From Cardinalis cardinalis (taxonomy: Eukaryota; Chordata; Aves; Passeriformes; Cardinalidae): 64,000 nt of DNA. Positions 38,676 to 49,479 of this stretch are shown one piece after another (positions within the stretch are counted from its first letter, which is position 1; the number at the start of each line of letters is the position of its first letter). A program made the position numbers and the translations under genes. The stretch covers positions 3,569,298 to 3,633,297 of the forward strand of contig JACDOX010000024.1 of assembly GCA_014549065.1 (NCBI GenBank), in the 5' to 3' direction. The notes under the pieces were generated by a model that searched no databases, was not told the DNA's origin, and saw only the letters and a list, made by a program, of their open reading frames with translations.

Positions 38676-39345
38676 CTGCAAAACAAAAACAAATGGTTTC
38701 ATGTTTATTTTAATAACGTCTTGTTTTTGTTTATATGTTTAGTCTTAAGGAAAAAAAGTGAATTTATGAAATGTGCTGTAAACAGCCCTGATATCTTTAA
38801 TATTGTATCTCCTACTTATTAATCTTAAAGAAGCCTAAAACCAGAGTATGTAGTTTCTTCTTTCCTTCTTAGAAGATTTTCTGAGTAAAAGTATTCTCTA
38901 ATAGATGTTGAAAGAAAACAGAAAATAAGGCAGAAAACAGTGACACGATATCCCGAAGGACACNGTCATTTGCTACACTAATTTCATGGCTCTGCCAAGG
39001 ACCATTTGTTACTAGAGATTATCTTTTGTAGAAACAACAACGATTGCCAGGGATTTTCTTTGGCCTTTTGANAGGCTGCACATGTATCCTGTGGACNGAC
39101 AAGGCAAATTGTCAGTTAACACAGCCTCCCAACTTTAATGTTTCCCCTATAATTTNAACTGAATACAATTTCCCTCTCCATATGCACACTTCTTGAAAAC
39201 AGTTTTTTTATCAGTTTCCACCTCAAGGATGGCAAATGCATTTTTCAGAAGTCATCTAGAAGTGGTTCAGAAACATTTGTTTAGCTTATGCAAGTGGACA
39301 TTATGTTCATTCTCCTTCTTGTGCCCANTCACAGTGTTCACGAAC

Positions 39346-39443
39346 CTTGAGTTTGAATTCAATTGTTGCGCTGTAGCCAGTTTTCTCACAGGTGATGTTG
39401 ACTATTCCTCCAAGTTCTAAGGTCATTGTTCCATAAAGAATTC
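39346..39443 (-). CDS. OSBPL8: OSBPL8 exon
   Basis: Encodes GILYGTMTLELGGIVNITCE then KTGYSATIEFKLK, central ORD beta strands. 98 bp. Acceptor CTTGCAG; the donor AAG|GTTCGT departs from the usual GTAAGT/GTGAGT but phase and homology fix it. Confidence 0.95.
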
Positions 39444-40164
39444 CTGCAAGANAAAACAAAAACCCCCAGCTAAAACAAATGCTTTTAATTGAACAAAACA
39501 AAACTCCTAAGTTACTTGGTACAATTCCTAGAGTAAACATGTTCATGCCAGAGGAAAACTTTTCTTTTCAGATGACCTTTCCTGTGTGATTCTGTGTATC
39601 CTGAAAGGGAATTCTGGAGTATATGGGTAGACAATACTGAGTAAGTTAAAGCCTAAAAATGAGCAATTCTGCAAGCNATTTTGTGCTATTACTGACCTTC
39701 CAGAAAACTTTACAAAGCACTGATCCATTTCCCATAGTGAAACTAAGAACAAATGCTCATAATTTATAATCAAATCATACTGTGGTATAGATACTACATC
39801 AGCTTTTATGTTTAAAAGAGGAAAATAGTGGAAAAGCTCAAAGCTGCTCTAATAAAAGACAACTCAAACAGTAAATTAATANAATGTACTGACAGATAAC
39901 TATATATATGATTTTACTATTTCTTACTAGTTATGAAAAAAAAATCTTTTCCTGTGTCAAAAATGAAAACACNGCTTAAACAACAGATGTATTTTTCTCC
40001 TGATAAAATATGTGGAAGCCTAGAGCCACCAATCTTCAGAACACTCTCCTCCAGAAGACAGGCTTGAATCCAACACAGCACATTATTTGGAATAATGAAC
40101 TATTTAGAATAACAAGCTTCTTTTCTCATAACTTTGCCATCTACAGAATGAAAAGAACCACTAC

Positions 40165-40263
40165 CTTTACAATGGGCGTATGGCATTGTCATTACATAAT
40201 CTTCTCCCCTATTTAGAAANGTTAGCCGTCCTTCTCCGTCTAGTATGGCAGATAATGAATTCC
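40165..40263 (-). CDS. OSBPL8: OSBPL8 exon
   Basis: Encodes NSLSAILDGEGRLTFLNRGE then DYVMTMPYAHCK, conserved ORD. 99 bp. Acceptor TTTCAG, donor AAAG|GTAGTG. One N (40220) is at the wobble base of a Thr codon. Confidence 0.97.
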
Positions 40264-40612
40264 CTGAAATTCAAAGACAGACAGTCANNTTTCTCCCCCT
40301 GAAAGACAACAGCCAACATTNCCTAATAACTAAGCAATACAATTAAGANCATCAGTATATTTAACACTGCAACNTATCCCNTCTAGTGAAGCCNCTATAA
40401 TACACAGTGTCTCCAATTAAATATTAAAACACTNCAAAAAGAGAAATTAAAATTTTGAAGACCAGTAGCAAAAACTTTTNAAGGAAAGGACAATACAACA
40501 ACCAAAACATTGACCCTTCTAACAGCTTTCTTTCTTCTACAAAACACAACTCACATGCACCAATTTTGCATCCCTCAATACACATACAACCAAAAAAAAC
40601 CCCATTATTTAC

Positions 40613-40709
40613 CATAGAACTTTGATTTGGCCAGAATGCTACCACTAAGGCAAAACCCGTCCTTGCGGTTGCTAACATAGAAGGCAGATACTGGAGGATG
40701 ATGGGACAC
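40613..40709 (-). CDS. OSBPL8: OSBPL8 exon with VSHHPP signature
   Basis: Begins with VSHHPPVSAFYVSNRKDGFC and continues LSGSILAKSKFYG. The two His residues of the family signature bind the phosphoinositide headgroup in ORD structures. 97 bp. Acceptor CAACAG, donor TATG|GTAAAT. Confidence 0.98.
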
Positions 40710-41142
40710 CTGTTGGAAAAAAACCCCATATTTGAGACAAACAAAAACAAGCAATAGGGTAAATATAGTATAAGCTTGGAGCTAAAAATGACAATGCAAA
40801 ATTCAGGCTACACATATTAGAATGCAGTTAATATATGTGAAGTTTGACTAAAATCTTTGAAGATAAGATCAAGCAATCACCTACTGAATTTCAAGAATTA
40901 AGAAAATCAGCAGTTGACTTGTTCCAGGGGAAGAGGAACAGAAATATTGAAAACACCTTCCTCTCCCTCTCTCTTTGGGAAGGCACACTTTAAAGAGACA
41001 ACTGTAAGAAAACTATGCTCACCAGGAGAGGTTTTAGGATACTACTCATACTCTTCAATACATTTTCTAAAACTACCATAGCATTTAACTAGCACAAATG
41101 TACAATACATTTATTTTTCTTAAAATTATTTTTTCCATTTAC

Positions 41143-41241
41143 CTGTTCTGCAATATAAAAAGTCTTGCTGTTTGTCCTTGGATGAATCCACATGCAGCGG
41201 AAAAACTCTCCAAGTATAGGATTGTANGGCTTTTTCAGTCC
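41143..41241 (-). CDS. OSBPL8: OSBPL8 exon
   Basis: Encodes GLKKPYNPILGEFFRCMWIH then PRTNSKTFYIAEQ. The final EQ joins VSHHPP of the next exon to form the OSBP signature; KPYNPILGE is the other conserved ORD block. 99 bp. N at 41227 is a Pro wobble base. Confidence 0.98.
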
Positions 41242-41968
41242 CTAAACAGAAATTGAATAGAGAGTAACCATACTGTGCAGGTACACAAGTCACAGAACAT
41301 TCCATCAGTCTATCACTGAAGATAAGACACAGGAAAAAAAATTATCATAATATATATGTTGAAGTACATGGTGCTTGATTTCATCATTTGAATATTATGG
41401 TCCATTAGTCTGCTCTTCACTCTAAGGAAATTATCATACATTCAGTATATCCACTAAAGTATTCTACATGTAAGGACACAAAGAATGTAAGATTTGTTTT
41501 GGGTTTTTTTTATTGGTTTTTTGGTTTTTTTTTCCCCAGAATTATTANAGAGCTTTTGTCTGAAGTTAGGTAGTAAGTAAGTACTTTCTGTCAATACTAT
41601 TTCCCAACAATATGACTATGAAGAGTATTTAGTGCAAAGCTAAATGAAGTGGTAGAAACATCAGTCCTCCAATTTCAGACTGTTATCANTGAAGAATGGT
41701 AAATATAGAACTGGCTCAACTTTATTAAAAAAATATTTAGTTCAATTTCTGCTCCAAGGGACAAANGCAATTGAATATAGTCTATTTTAAGCATGGCTAG
41801 GAATCAAAAATTTCCATGTTGTGTTTGTGTAAGCAGTGAAAACGTAAATTTGCTTTTTTAAAAAATGCATTAAAATATAAATTCAAAAAGAAAAACTTAC
41901 TCCAGCATATCCCTAAGTCCTCAAAATAGACACAGTGACTGAAGACAAAATAATATGTGAAAGNATAC

Positions 41969-42050
41969 CTTTGGCTTTTTGTAGAATCCTGACAAATACC
42001 ACTTCACTACTTTTTTCATGCGGTTGTAAGCATTCTCTTCAAGAGCAGCT
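41969..42050 (-). CDS. OSBPL8: OSBPL8 exon
   Basis: Encodes AALEENAYNRMKKVVKWYLS then GFYKKPK. 82 bp. Acceptor TTCACAG, donor AAAG|GTATNC. Confidence 0.97.
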
Positions 42051-42741
42051 CTGTGAAACAGAACACANAGATCAAGTATCAGTATTGCATCATTTAGAAC
42101 ATGCTATCAATTGTGTGACNTATCTTGAATCTATGAGCTGACTAAAACAGGTCAGTGATTTGCACTACTGTAAAACTTTCAGCCTGATCTCACCAAATTT
42201 AAAGTTTTCAAATAATTGTTTGAAAACTGAAGTCAAACTAAAATAGCAGAAATGATTTTTCCATATTTGAGTCTGTTTTTTGTAACATTAAATTCTGTCC
42301 CACCCCCACTCAAGTTCTTCTGTTGATAGGTTACTACTTTAGTATCTTTTTACTACCAGCCTACTTACATGCAGAGTTCTGAGCTGAATAATATTTCAAT
42401 TTACAGTCTGTAATTGATTAGCTACATTTGAGCTGGCAACTGTAAATCTGGACAGAACTTAACACTCTATTAAAAAATTAACTAGTATTGGTTTCTCATT
42501 TTAAATATGCTTCTTGGAGAAAAAAAAATTAAACTAATTTTCAGAAGTCTTTCAACCAGTCTTCAGAAACTCAACCAGAAATGCCTGCATGCAACATGAC
42601 TGCTATTAAATCATGAGAGGGGCCAGACTTCAAGATGTACCATGTGAGCTCTCAAGGCGGTCAGCTTTTGGAAAATGGCAACATCTGACACTGTTACCNT
42701 ATTTTAATTTTAAAAATGGTAAGAATGAAAACCAGACTTAC

Positions 42742-42926
42742 TCAGACAGAAAGTCTGCATGGTAGTAGTAATCAGACAGCTTGTCCAGGAAAGAGCGAGG
42801 CTCCAAAATAAATGTAGGCAGTACNACCTTGGACAAGTCCATTCCTGGCCGGACTTGCTTCAGTAGTGTCCAGATCAAACTTTTGTTTTCTTCTGACACT
42901 TCTTCTGTCTGAGCAGCCTCACCTGC
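42742..42926 (-). CDS. OSBPL8: OSBPL8 exon, start of ORD
   Basis: Encodes AGEAAQTEEVSEENKSLIWT, then LLKQVRPGMDLSKVVLPTFI and LEPRSFLDKLSDYYYHADFL. This opens the lipid-binding domain, including the lid and the conserved DLSKVVLPTFILEPRS block. 185 bp. Acceptor CCTAG, donor TCTGA|GTAAGT. N at 42825 is a Val wobble base. Confidence 0.98.
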
Positions 42927-44262
42927 CTAGGATGAGCCAAAAAACTGCTTACAGAAAGGAGAAAGCAAACAATCTTCCAGAAGACAGGTCAACACATTCT
43001 AAGGTTGCAGTAAGGATGGGAAATGGACACTTAAAATAAACCATTCTGAGATGCAGAAGCAACTATGGAAGTTAGATCCAGTTTCTATAAATACACTTGT
43101 GATACATCTTTAATGAAATATGATAGATTTACTGTTCAGCATTAAAAACCACATTTGTTTTCATCATCTCTAGGCTGAAAAATTTTGAGGTGGGATGTTG
43201 TTCAGAAATCCTTCCTTAGTTCTTTCCTAGGCATCACTGGGCTGTTCATTCTACCAGCTTTTCCCAACCATAAAAGCTGACATACCTCTGCTTTTCATTG
43301 CCTTGAATCAGTCAGTAGCATCAGTGGTTTTCCTTANAGAAAATACACCACTTAGGGGTAACTGAGCAAAGCCAGCAGCCACACTCCAATGCTAGTTTCA
43401 GTCCAAGAAAAGGGGAGATATTATCCNATATAGTTTTTGAAATCAAGAGCAATGGTTGTAGGAAAAGCAAGGAAAGGCATCCCTTTTTCCAGAACAGTTC
43501 TAAAATGTACTCAAAAATGTGCAACTTAAAACTCCTCAGCTTTTCCTAAAACACTGCTTTGTCTAGACATTTTACTAGAAAGCACTAAAGCATAAGATAT
43601 TCCAGTTCCATGAGTATAAAAAAAAAATCTCAGAGTCATTTCTCTTAAGGAGAAAGAGGAGATTTCTGAAAAGACTTATTTCAATTTCTGTTACCAAGAT
43701 TTTTGGTTTACAAATCCCTGTCATATTTGCCTGCATAGGCAATTACATAAAACAACCTGCAGAAGTGGAATAGCAGCTCTGGGGAATCATTAGAATGCAA
43801 GTTGACATCATAAGCACAGCAAGCCTTCCACTAAATTCTGCAGACTACAACTGCTTAACTTCTCTTTGCAGGAGAAAAAAAGGAAGTGTCAGATTGCATT
43901 CAAACCTTCAACTCAAAGATTTTACTTGAAGAAAAAAACAGGACTAAGTTAATAAAACCCAAACAGAAGCAACAACAAAAGAACAAGTAGTCATGACGAA
44001 CTTTTGAGCAGGAAGCCCNTTCTGTACCTTCTGTCTGAGCAATATGCCAGGTAATTTCCTTATCTCTGTTAAAATCCTCATACCTTAGCACCAGAATGGC
44101 AAAGCAGAGCAGAATATGGGTGAACAGAACCTTTTCTATACATTATTGCTGAAAATGTGAAAGCCAATCCTGTAAGTCAGCTTTCAAGTGTAGCCTGACC
44201 CTTAAAATATCAGCTTACTATTTGGAGAAGCTGTTTGCTCAGTACATCAACAGCCCTTTTAC

Positions 44263-44497
44263 CTCCCCAAGTTCTTCATGACTCTGTTCTAAGTAAGTNG
44301 TTTCCTTGATATCAATTGGTTCTGGATCGACATAAGAATCATCCTGTCGCTCCGATGTGTCACTGTCGCTTTCTTCACTCTTCCCCAGCCCATCATTATC
44401 AGATTCCTCGTGGTCATGGTCATTTTCCTTATCAGACTTGTCAGAGTATGTATCTTGATCTTTGAAGTGATGCCTCTCAATTTCACTGTCATTTAAC
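44263..44497 (-). CDS. OSBPL8: OSBPL8 exon, acidic linker
   Basis: Encodes 78 residues, nearly all low-complexity acidic/Ser: YSDKSDKENDHDHEESDNDG, SEESDSDTSERQDDSYVDPE and so on. It is a disordered linker between the PH domain and ORD, with many potential casein-kinase-2-like sites. 235 bp. Acceptor TTAATAG, donor GGAG|GTAAAA. N at 44299 is a Thr wobble base. Confidence 0.97.
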
Positions 44498-44629
44498 CTA
44501 TTAAAAACAAAGGCTAAATGAATCTTCAACTTCACACAATTTCCTGGTTTCCAAACCAGGATCTTAGTAAAATACACACCAAAATTGCCAGTACCAAGCC
44601 TGAGGTGGCAGCAGTGTCAAACTAGCCCT

Positions 44630-46430
44630 GCTGGAAGCATATAGGATGTATACTCTTCTCACTGAAATGTCAAATAACACTGAGATCAACCACCTCTATA
44701 GGAAGCCTGTTCCAGTGTCTGACCATACACTTGGTAAAAAAATGCTCCCTAATCTCCAGTCTAAACCTCTTCTGATGATATTTTAAACCATTCCCATGCT
44801 TCTATACCAGGGAGAAGAATTCAGCACCTCCCTTTCCAGTTCCCCTCCTCAAAAAGCTGTAAGAGAGCTCTAAGTATGAATCTCAGCCTCCTTTTCTCAA
44901 AAGTAGACAAACTGCAAGCTCTCAGTCCCTCCTCACTGGCCATGCCTTCCAGCTCTTTAACAAGATTTGTTGCTCCTCCTCAGAACAGAGTCAAGAACCT
45001 TCATAACCTTTCTAAATTTTGGGGCCCAGAACTGCACACATCCCTCCAGATGAGGCCACACAAATGCTGAATATAGCAGCACAATCACCTCTCTTGACCA
45101 GCTGGTTAATGTCTGTTTGATGCAGCCNAGCATGGTGTTTGCCCTCCTGGCTGCCAGGACNGGCTGCTGACCCATGTTGGTCCCTCTGTCAGACAGACCC
45201 CTGGCCCCTCTGCACTGCCCCTTGTCTGGCCCTGTGCCCGCCTCACGCCCAGCAGTCACCTCAGGCCACTGCGAGGGCTGGGCTGCTCCCCAGCCACTCC
45301 TCTGCCAATTTATCCTTGTGCCTGGCATNACCCTGCCCTAGGTGCAGAATCAGGCACTGGGACTTTAATTCCATGCCATTGATGATTGCCCAGCTCTCCA
45401 ATCTGTGCAGATCCCTNTGCAAGGCCTCTCATCCCTTGAGAGAGTCAGCAGCACCCCCTTTTTGGTATTGTCAGCAAAGACTGCATTTAACTTCTCCATC
45501 CAGAGATCACTGACCAAAACANAGAACAGAACAGGCCCANGANTGAGCCCTGAGGGACATTGCTGGTGTCACCAGCCATATGTAGCCCCATTCAACACAC
45601 TCCTTTGAGTCCTGCCATTCATCCACTTCTTCAATCAGCATGTTGCNACCCTGCTCATCTCACAGCTGAATAATTTATCCAAAATGATCCTGTGAGGGAC
45701 AATACCAAAAGTCTTATAAAATCTGGAAAAAACTACATCCACTGCTTTACCTTCATCCAGTAGGCAACTGACCTTATCTTATGAAGGATCTCTTATTAGC
45801 TAAATGTGACTTTCCCTATGCTGACTGTGCCTGGTGATTCATTGTTCTTTAAATGTCTTTCAACAGAGCACACTATCATCTTCACAATTTTTCCATGTAC
45901 TGAGGTTAGTCTCACAGGTCTATAGGTTCCTGGGTCTTTCCTCAGGCCTTTCTTGCAAATCTGAATACTGCTGGTTAGTTTCCAGCCAGTGGAGACCTCC
46001 TCAGACTCCCCAGACTCTTGGAAGACAAATGAGAGGTATCCTGTCATAACATCCACTAGCTCCTCCAACTACTCTGTGATGAATCACATCAGACCACATG
46101 GACTTACAAACATTCTGCTGATACAACTGTTCTCTTAAAATTTCAGTGCCCACAAATGAAAAATCACTGATCCTGCACTCACAGGCCTCCAAATCAAGGA
46201 GATCAGGCAGCCCAGTTTGCTGTTAGTATTAATGACTGAGGCAAAAAAAAGAAAGCAGTCAACATGCCTGCTTTTTCTTCATCTCTACTTTTCATCTTCA
46301 ACAAGTATCAGTCCAAGGTTTTCCTTGAACCTTCTCTTGATATTAACCCAATTTAAAAAGCCCTCTCTCAGATGAAGCTAAAATTGCTTCCGCCTTTCTT
46401 CTCCCTCTTCTGCCACTCAATTAAAGCTAG
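44630..46430 (-). mobile_element. CR1 LINE, 5'-truncated, with RT remnant
   Basis: The plus strand reads as the reverse complement of CR1: 'ggaagcctgttccagtgtctgacc', 'ggggcccagaactgcacaca', 'aatatagcagcacaatcacc', 'gttgctcctcctcagaac' and 'ggtgattgcccagctctccaa' -like blocks follow one another. On the minus strand, near 45796-46068, a degraded RT fragment PVRLTSVHGKIVKMI...RHLKN is visible. Frames are broken, so it is inactive. It lies in an OSBPL8 intron in the same (sense) orientation as the gene. Ends are approximate. Confidence 0.88.
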
Positions 46431-46929
46431 ACCTGCTAGTTTTGCTCCTTAGACAGTTAAGCACACTGAATACTCTAAGAATATGCTATACCAGAAGATG
46501 TACTTAATTAAAGCATTAGTCTTAATTAGACTTAACAGCTGTAGCTAATTGCTGTGATTGTAATCTTGGCCAGCAGTTGATATTAAACTACTATTCCAGA
46601 GCGCAGATCTCCAGCTGAATTGTACACAGCAGTTGTTATATTGTTCCTATGAGTGAAAAGGAGGTGCTAAGCTGCAGCTGAGCGAAGCTTGGTCATCTGC
46701 ATAGGGTCTTTAATTGTTGCAGGGGGCAAGCATTTACCTTTTTTGTGCTTTTCTCAGACCATCTATGAATTGCATAAAAAGAATTGCATTTCTCCTAGTC
46801 CAGGTCTCGCTCTGGGACAGCACACTCCTAACAGCAGTACAAAATTCCTGCCTACCAAGAAAAGATAAATGGACAGCTAAATCTTCACAAAGTATATTGA
46901 ATTGGTGGAGTATTACTGAGGTGAATACG

Positions 46930-47528
46930 TGAGAGGAGGCTGTAAACCCATGGGAAGCCTGTGCTGGAGCAGGCNCCTGGCAGGGACCTGCAGACCTATT
47001 GCNAGAAGAACCAATGCTGGAGCAGTGTCCTGGTAGGACCTGTGACCCTATGGGAGACCCATGCTGCAGCAGGCTGTGCCTGAAAAACTGCCCCTGTGGA
47101 AGAGGGACCCACGTGGCAGCAGTTGTGGAGAACTGCTGCCCATGGGAGGAACTCACGTTGGAGAAGTTCAGAGAACCATCTCCAGTGGGAGGGACCCCAG
47201 GGTGGACTCCTCTCCCTGAGCAGCAGCTGAAAACCCCCACTACCTGTCTGTGCCTCTGGGGAAGGAGGGAGGGGTAGGGCAGAGGTGTTTTTTAAGGTCT
47301 TACTTTACTTCTCATTATTTAGCTCTGATTTTGTTAGTAATAAATTCAAGTAATATCTCTAATTTAAGCCTGTTTTGCCCATGATGGCATTTAGTGAGTG
47401 ACTTCTTCTGGTCCTTATCTCAACTCATGAACCCTTTGTTAAATTTTCNCTCCCTATCCAGCTGCACAGGGTAGTGAGAAAGAGGCTTTGGTGGGTGACT
47501 GGCATCCAGCCACAGTCAACCCACTACA
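46930..47528 (+). mobile_element. ERV-type solo LTR, antisense to OSBPL8
   Basis: Contains GC-rich repeats such as 'cccatgggaagcctgtgctggagcagg', 'gacccacgtggcagcag' and 'gaactcacgttggagaagttc', then an AATAAA (near 47338), then 'cctgttttgcccatgatgg', 'ccttatctcaactcatgaa', 'cagctgcacagg' and 'ggcatccagccacagtcaac' with a terminal ccactaca. I recognise these as an LTR abundant in songbirds (probably ERVL). It shares its 3' blocks with 5531-5710. No internal viral genes follow. The 5' boundary is unclear; 46431-46929 may belong to it. Confidence 0.75.
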
Positions 47529-48125
47529 GCCATTCATTCACTACACTTAATAATTTATTTCCACAGAAGCTTGTGCTCACAAAAACATGGCTGAAAGTGT
47601 TTATTAAAATAATCAGGGAGTAACTGAAGGGCTCTCAGACATTAGATATCAGGTGATATCTAATTGCGAAGGCAATTTTAACTTTAATGCATTTAATCAT
47701 AAGGTGACTGAATTATTACTCATCCATCTGATGATTCATGCTGAAACCATTTAAATAAAGGATTTTCCATTTCTGTAACTAAAGAACAGCAACTTAAATT
47801 CACATCTACCGACTTCTGTCATGTGTACTAACCTTCTGATTTTCCACTGAAGCTAACAAGAGACACCAACATAAAATTTTCTTTTTTTTTTATATTTTGA
47901 ATGTTTAACCGAGTAATTAAACTTACTGATGCAATACTCCAAGTTCCTTGGGCCAAATTTCCCCTGGCTCCACTTTGCTTAAAAAAACGATTTTTTTTTT
48001 TTTTTTAAGGCATGTAAAGAGACTCAGGAGCAAAAAAAAAAAAGCAGCTTTAGCCTCCCTGTGGCAAAATTATCACTACAAGGTTCTGCCCAAAAGCAAT
48101 TAGGTGTTGTAATTAATTCACTTAC
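47529..48125 (-). other. OSBPL8: OSBPL8 intron remainder
   Basis: AT-rich intron with poly(T) and poly(A) runs (around 47991-48006 and 48033-48043). Nothing else recognised. Confidence 0.6.
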
Positions 48126-48297
48126 GGTAAGTTTTCTCCACTGTGCAAGTTGTTAGCACGGATCAGACCATAGAAAGAGACATGACTACTGTCAGCTGAG
48201 GAGTTCAAATCGTGCTCTTTACCTTCCCTAATCATTGTACGCTTCAGCAGACTTGAACATTTCAGTGCCAGCTCCAAGGCATCCATCCAACACCTGC
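48126..48297 (-). CDS. OSBPL8: OSBPL8 exon, end of PH domain
   Basis: Encodes RCWMDALELALKCSSLLKRT, the PH C-terminal helix with its conserved Trp, then MIREGKEHDLNSSADSSHVS and FYGLIRANNLHSGENL. 172 bp. Acceptor CTTTAG, donor TTACC|GTAAGT. Confidence 0.97.
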
Positions 48298-49394
48298 CTA
48301 AAGATAAATTTAGTATTAGACCAAAACTTAAGGATTTAACAGAACTATACCACTTCTGTTTGCTAACTAGGAAAATCAGCCCTCTGGGCNTGCTTGCACT
48401 GCCTTTGAAGACACACAGAGTTGTTCCATGCTACNTGTATCGAATATTATAGTCTGGTGGGGACATAAAAACAACTCACAAGCACCCAGCTTCAGTGCAA
48501 GAGATGCTTCAGGAAAGGAAAGCAAGGTAAATAATGATTTTGTTAGAGCATATTCCAGCACTTCTTCCTTAATGCAAGTCTGGTTCCAACCAGGCCAAGA
48601 CTGTGGAATGCCCCCAGAGTTGCCTGCAGCCCTGCTCTAGTTATAAAGATTAAGTAAGCACATCATTTGGCAAATTTGCCCAAGTAGTATGATAATAGTG
48701 TGGAAAAAGAGCTATAATGATAGCTTATTTTCGGCAACAAGTAACTGAACAAATTTGTGTATTTTTTCCCCTTCTTACTACTTCNTTTTCATGTATCTAA
48801 TCCATTTCTCAATACAGAAGGTAGAGAGAGTCCTATCTTTAAAGTCTTCAGGGGTATGCCTAATTGAGCAGTAGATGAAAAGCACCTGCTAGAAACAGCT
48901 ACATAATAGTCTTAAATATTTTCCCATCGTAACTTTAGAAGGTAGTTGCACTGATCACCACCTTCCCAGTGACGGGTGTTTACAAAACTTTTTGAAGAAA
49001 TTTTTACTACTAGAACTCTGTGCAACTGCTGCACTTAACACAGAAATGCTTTAATTTAATAAGAATACAACCATATTAGCACTTTACAAAGGCATTTGAT
49101 ATTTAGAGCTTGATATTTAGACATACATTAATATAGCTGAAACACAGATAACCCTTTCCCCCTCCTCTTCCCTGTCAACAAAAGGCAACTGCAAGGAGTT
49201 CAATAANTTTTCCTTTAGATCAATATTCTCCTTTAATAACCACTTAAAAGTACTAGTACCAACATAACTGCATGCTCTAAATTAAAGGAGAACCTTAACA
49301 ACAACTAAACTGCAATCAAAGTGCCGTAACAGACATGATAAGACAATTGAAACCATCTTTCTCTCTGGTGAAAATCAATGAAGTGTCTATTTAC

Positions 49395-49479
49395 CATCTG
49401 ATTCTGAAGCAGCTCGGATGATCAAGTAACTGCTGGGCAATGGCAGAGTTATAGCACCAACTGCTTCACCCTTAGGACC
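49395..49479 (-). CDS. OSBPL8: OSBPL8 exon, PH domain
   Basis: Encodes GPKGEAVGAITLPLPSSYLI then IRAASESD. 85 bp. Acceptor TTTCAAG, donor GATG|GTAAAT. Confidence 0.97.

Noticed and set aside
46734..47277. Open frames on both strands over the intronic LTR
   Set aside because: They arise from the GC-rich LTR repeats. No viral protein motif is present.
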